DNA of 5,406 bases from assembly GCA_964389025.1 (NCBI GenBank), contig CAYMCQ010000131.1, positions 1-5,406 on the forward strand, written 5' to 3'. The stretch comes from CAYMCQ01 sp964389025 (GTDB lineage Bacteria; Verrucomicrobiota; Verrucomicrobiia; Limisphaerales; CAYMCQ01). The notes beneath the pieces are model-generated. The model was not told the DNA's origin, did no database searches, and worked only from the letters and a program-made list of their open reading frames with translations. This document shows positions 5,324 through 5,406 of this stretch, in pieces; position 1 is the stretch's first letter, and each line of letters opens with the position of its first letter. A program made the translations under genes and the position numbers.

Positions 5324-5406
5324 CCGGTGATGTCCCTGGCCTGTTCGAGCACCGGGCGCACCGCGTCGCCGTCATAAAGAGTTTCCTCGTGCGCCACCGC
5401 GCCGAC
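5324..5406 (-). pseudogene. Reverse-oriented fragment resembling an IS5-type transposase catalytic region
   Basis: Read on the minus strand, the last 83 bases give VGAVAHEETLYDGDAVRP followed by VLEQARDITGH. This resembles the conserved block of IS5 transposases around NPYDGHTL, then LEQ and LTG, which lies just before the second catalytic aspartate. It adjoins the forward N-terminal fragment head to head. The match is short and the key NPYDG has become TLYDG, so the call is tentative. The fragment would extend to the left of its own frame, that is, beyond the window's right edge. Confidence 0.45.

Larger units (their letters stand above)
4962..5406 (+). mobile_element. IS5-like insertion sequence, left part, rearranged
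   Basis: The element is inferred from the transposase start at 5086 and the preceding roughly 120 bp of non-coding sequence. The exact left end is uncertain; a likely terminal region is the stretch GTTAAAAAGTCGCTCCTGAA near 4962-4981, since purine-rich CCTGAAAAA-type ends are usual for such elements. The right end is outside the window, so neither the terminal repeat nor a target duplication can be confirmed. Internally the coding region appears to be broken by an inversion near 5320-5328. Confidence 0.5.

Noticed and set aside
1..5406. CRISPR array, tRNA or rRNA gene, integrase
   Set aside because: No spaced short repeats, tRNA-like cloverleaf or recombinase motifs were seen on reading both strands.

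Overview
The window holds a compact type II restriction-modification (R-M) unit set into a pyrimidine/arginine biosynthesis gene, with the damaged remains of that gene and of an insertion sequence on the right. The organism is not certain. The carbamoyl-phosphate synthase large subunit ends at the midpoint of the usual protein (a split carB), the right flank is GC-rich, and a GC-rich palindromic repeat is present. These would suit a Verrucomicrobiota-like or other environmental bacterium, but that placement is a guess.

Layout. Positions 1-467 are the end of a carB N-terminal-half gene that begins left of the window. Converging on it is a leftward pair (1358 to 493): a small XRE-type controller-like regulator overlapping by 4 bases an HNH endonuclease. 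Across a 107-bp divergent intergenic region (1359-1465), with a 6-7-6 inverted repeat abutting a promoter-like sequence, an 805-residue DNA methyltransferase reads rightward (1466-3883). It joins a large unrecognised N-terminal region and a zinc ribbon to a beta-class amino-methyltransferase domain with a TSPPY motif. This controller-endonuclease versus divergent methyltransferase order is the arrangement known from PvuII-type controlled R-M systems.

A small hypothetical gene follows (3905), whose end runs into a second, diverged copy of the same carB segment (about 4207-4773). The two copies encode nearly the same protein but differ at many synonymous sites: 20 of 60 bases in one block counted by hand, where only 2 of 20 residues differ. 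The second copy carries a 118-bp element made of four perfect hairpins, which keeps the frame but replaces a conserved stretch. The R-M unit is thus bracketed by about 0.5-kb direct carB repeats. This fits an R-M island that inserted into carB bringing, or recombining in, a replacement 3' end and leaving the old end as a relic. No integrase is visible.

The right end (4774-5406) has tiny ORFs of doubtful reality and an IS5-like transposase remnant. Its forward N-terminal part abuts what looks like a reverse-oriented piece of the catalytic region, so the element is rearranged.

Together, the methyltransferase would mark host sites, the HNH enzyme would cut unmodified DNA, and the small regulator would time their expression. 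The substrate sequence and modified base cannot be read from the sequence alone.
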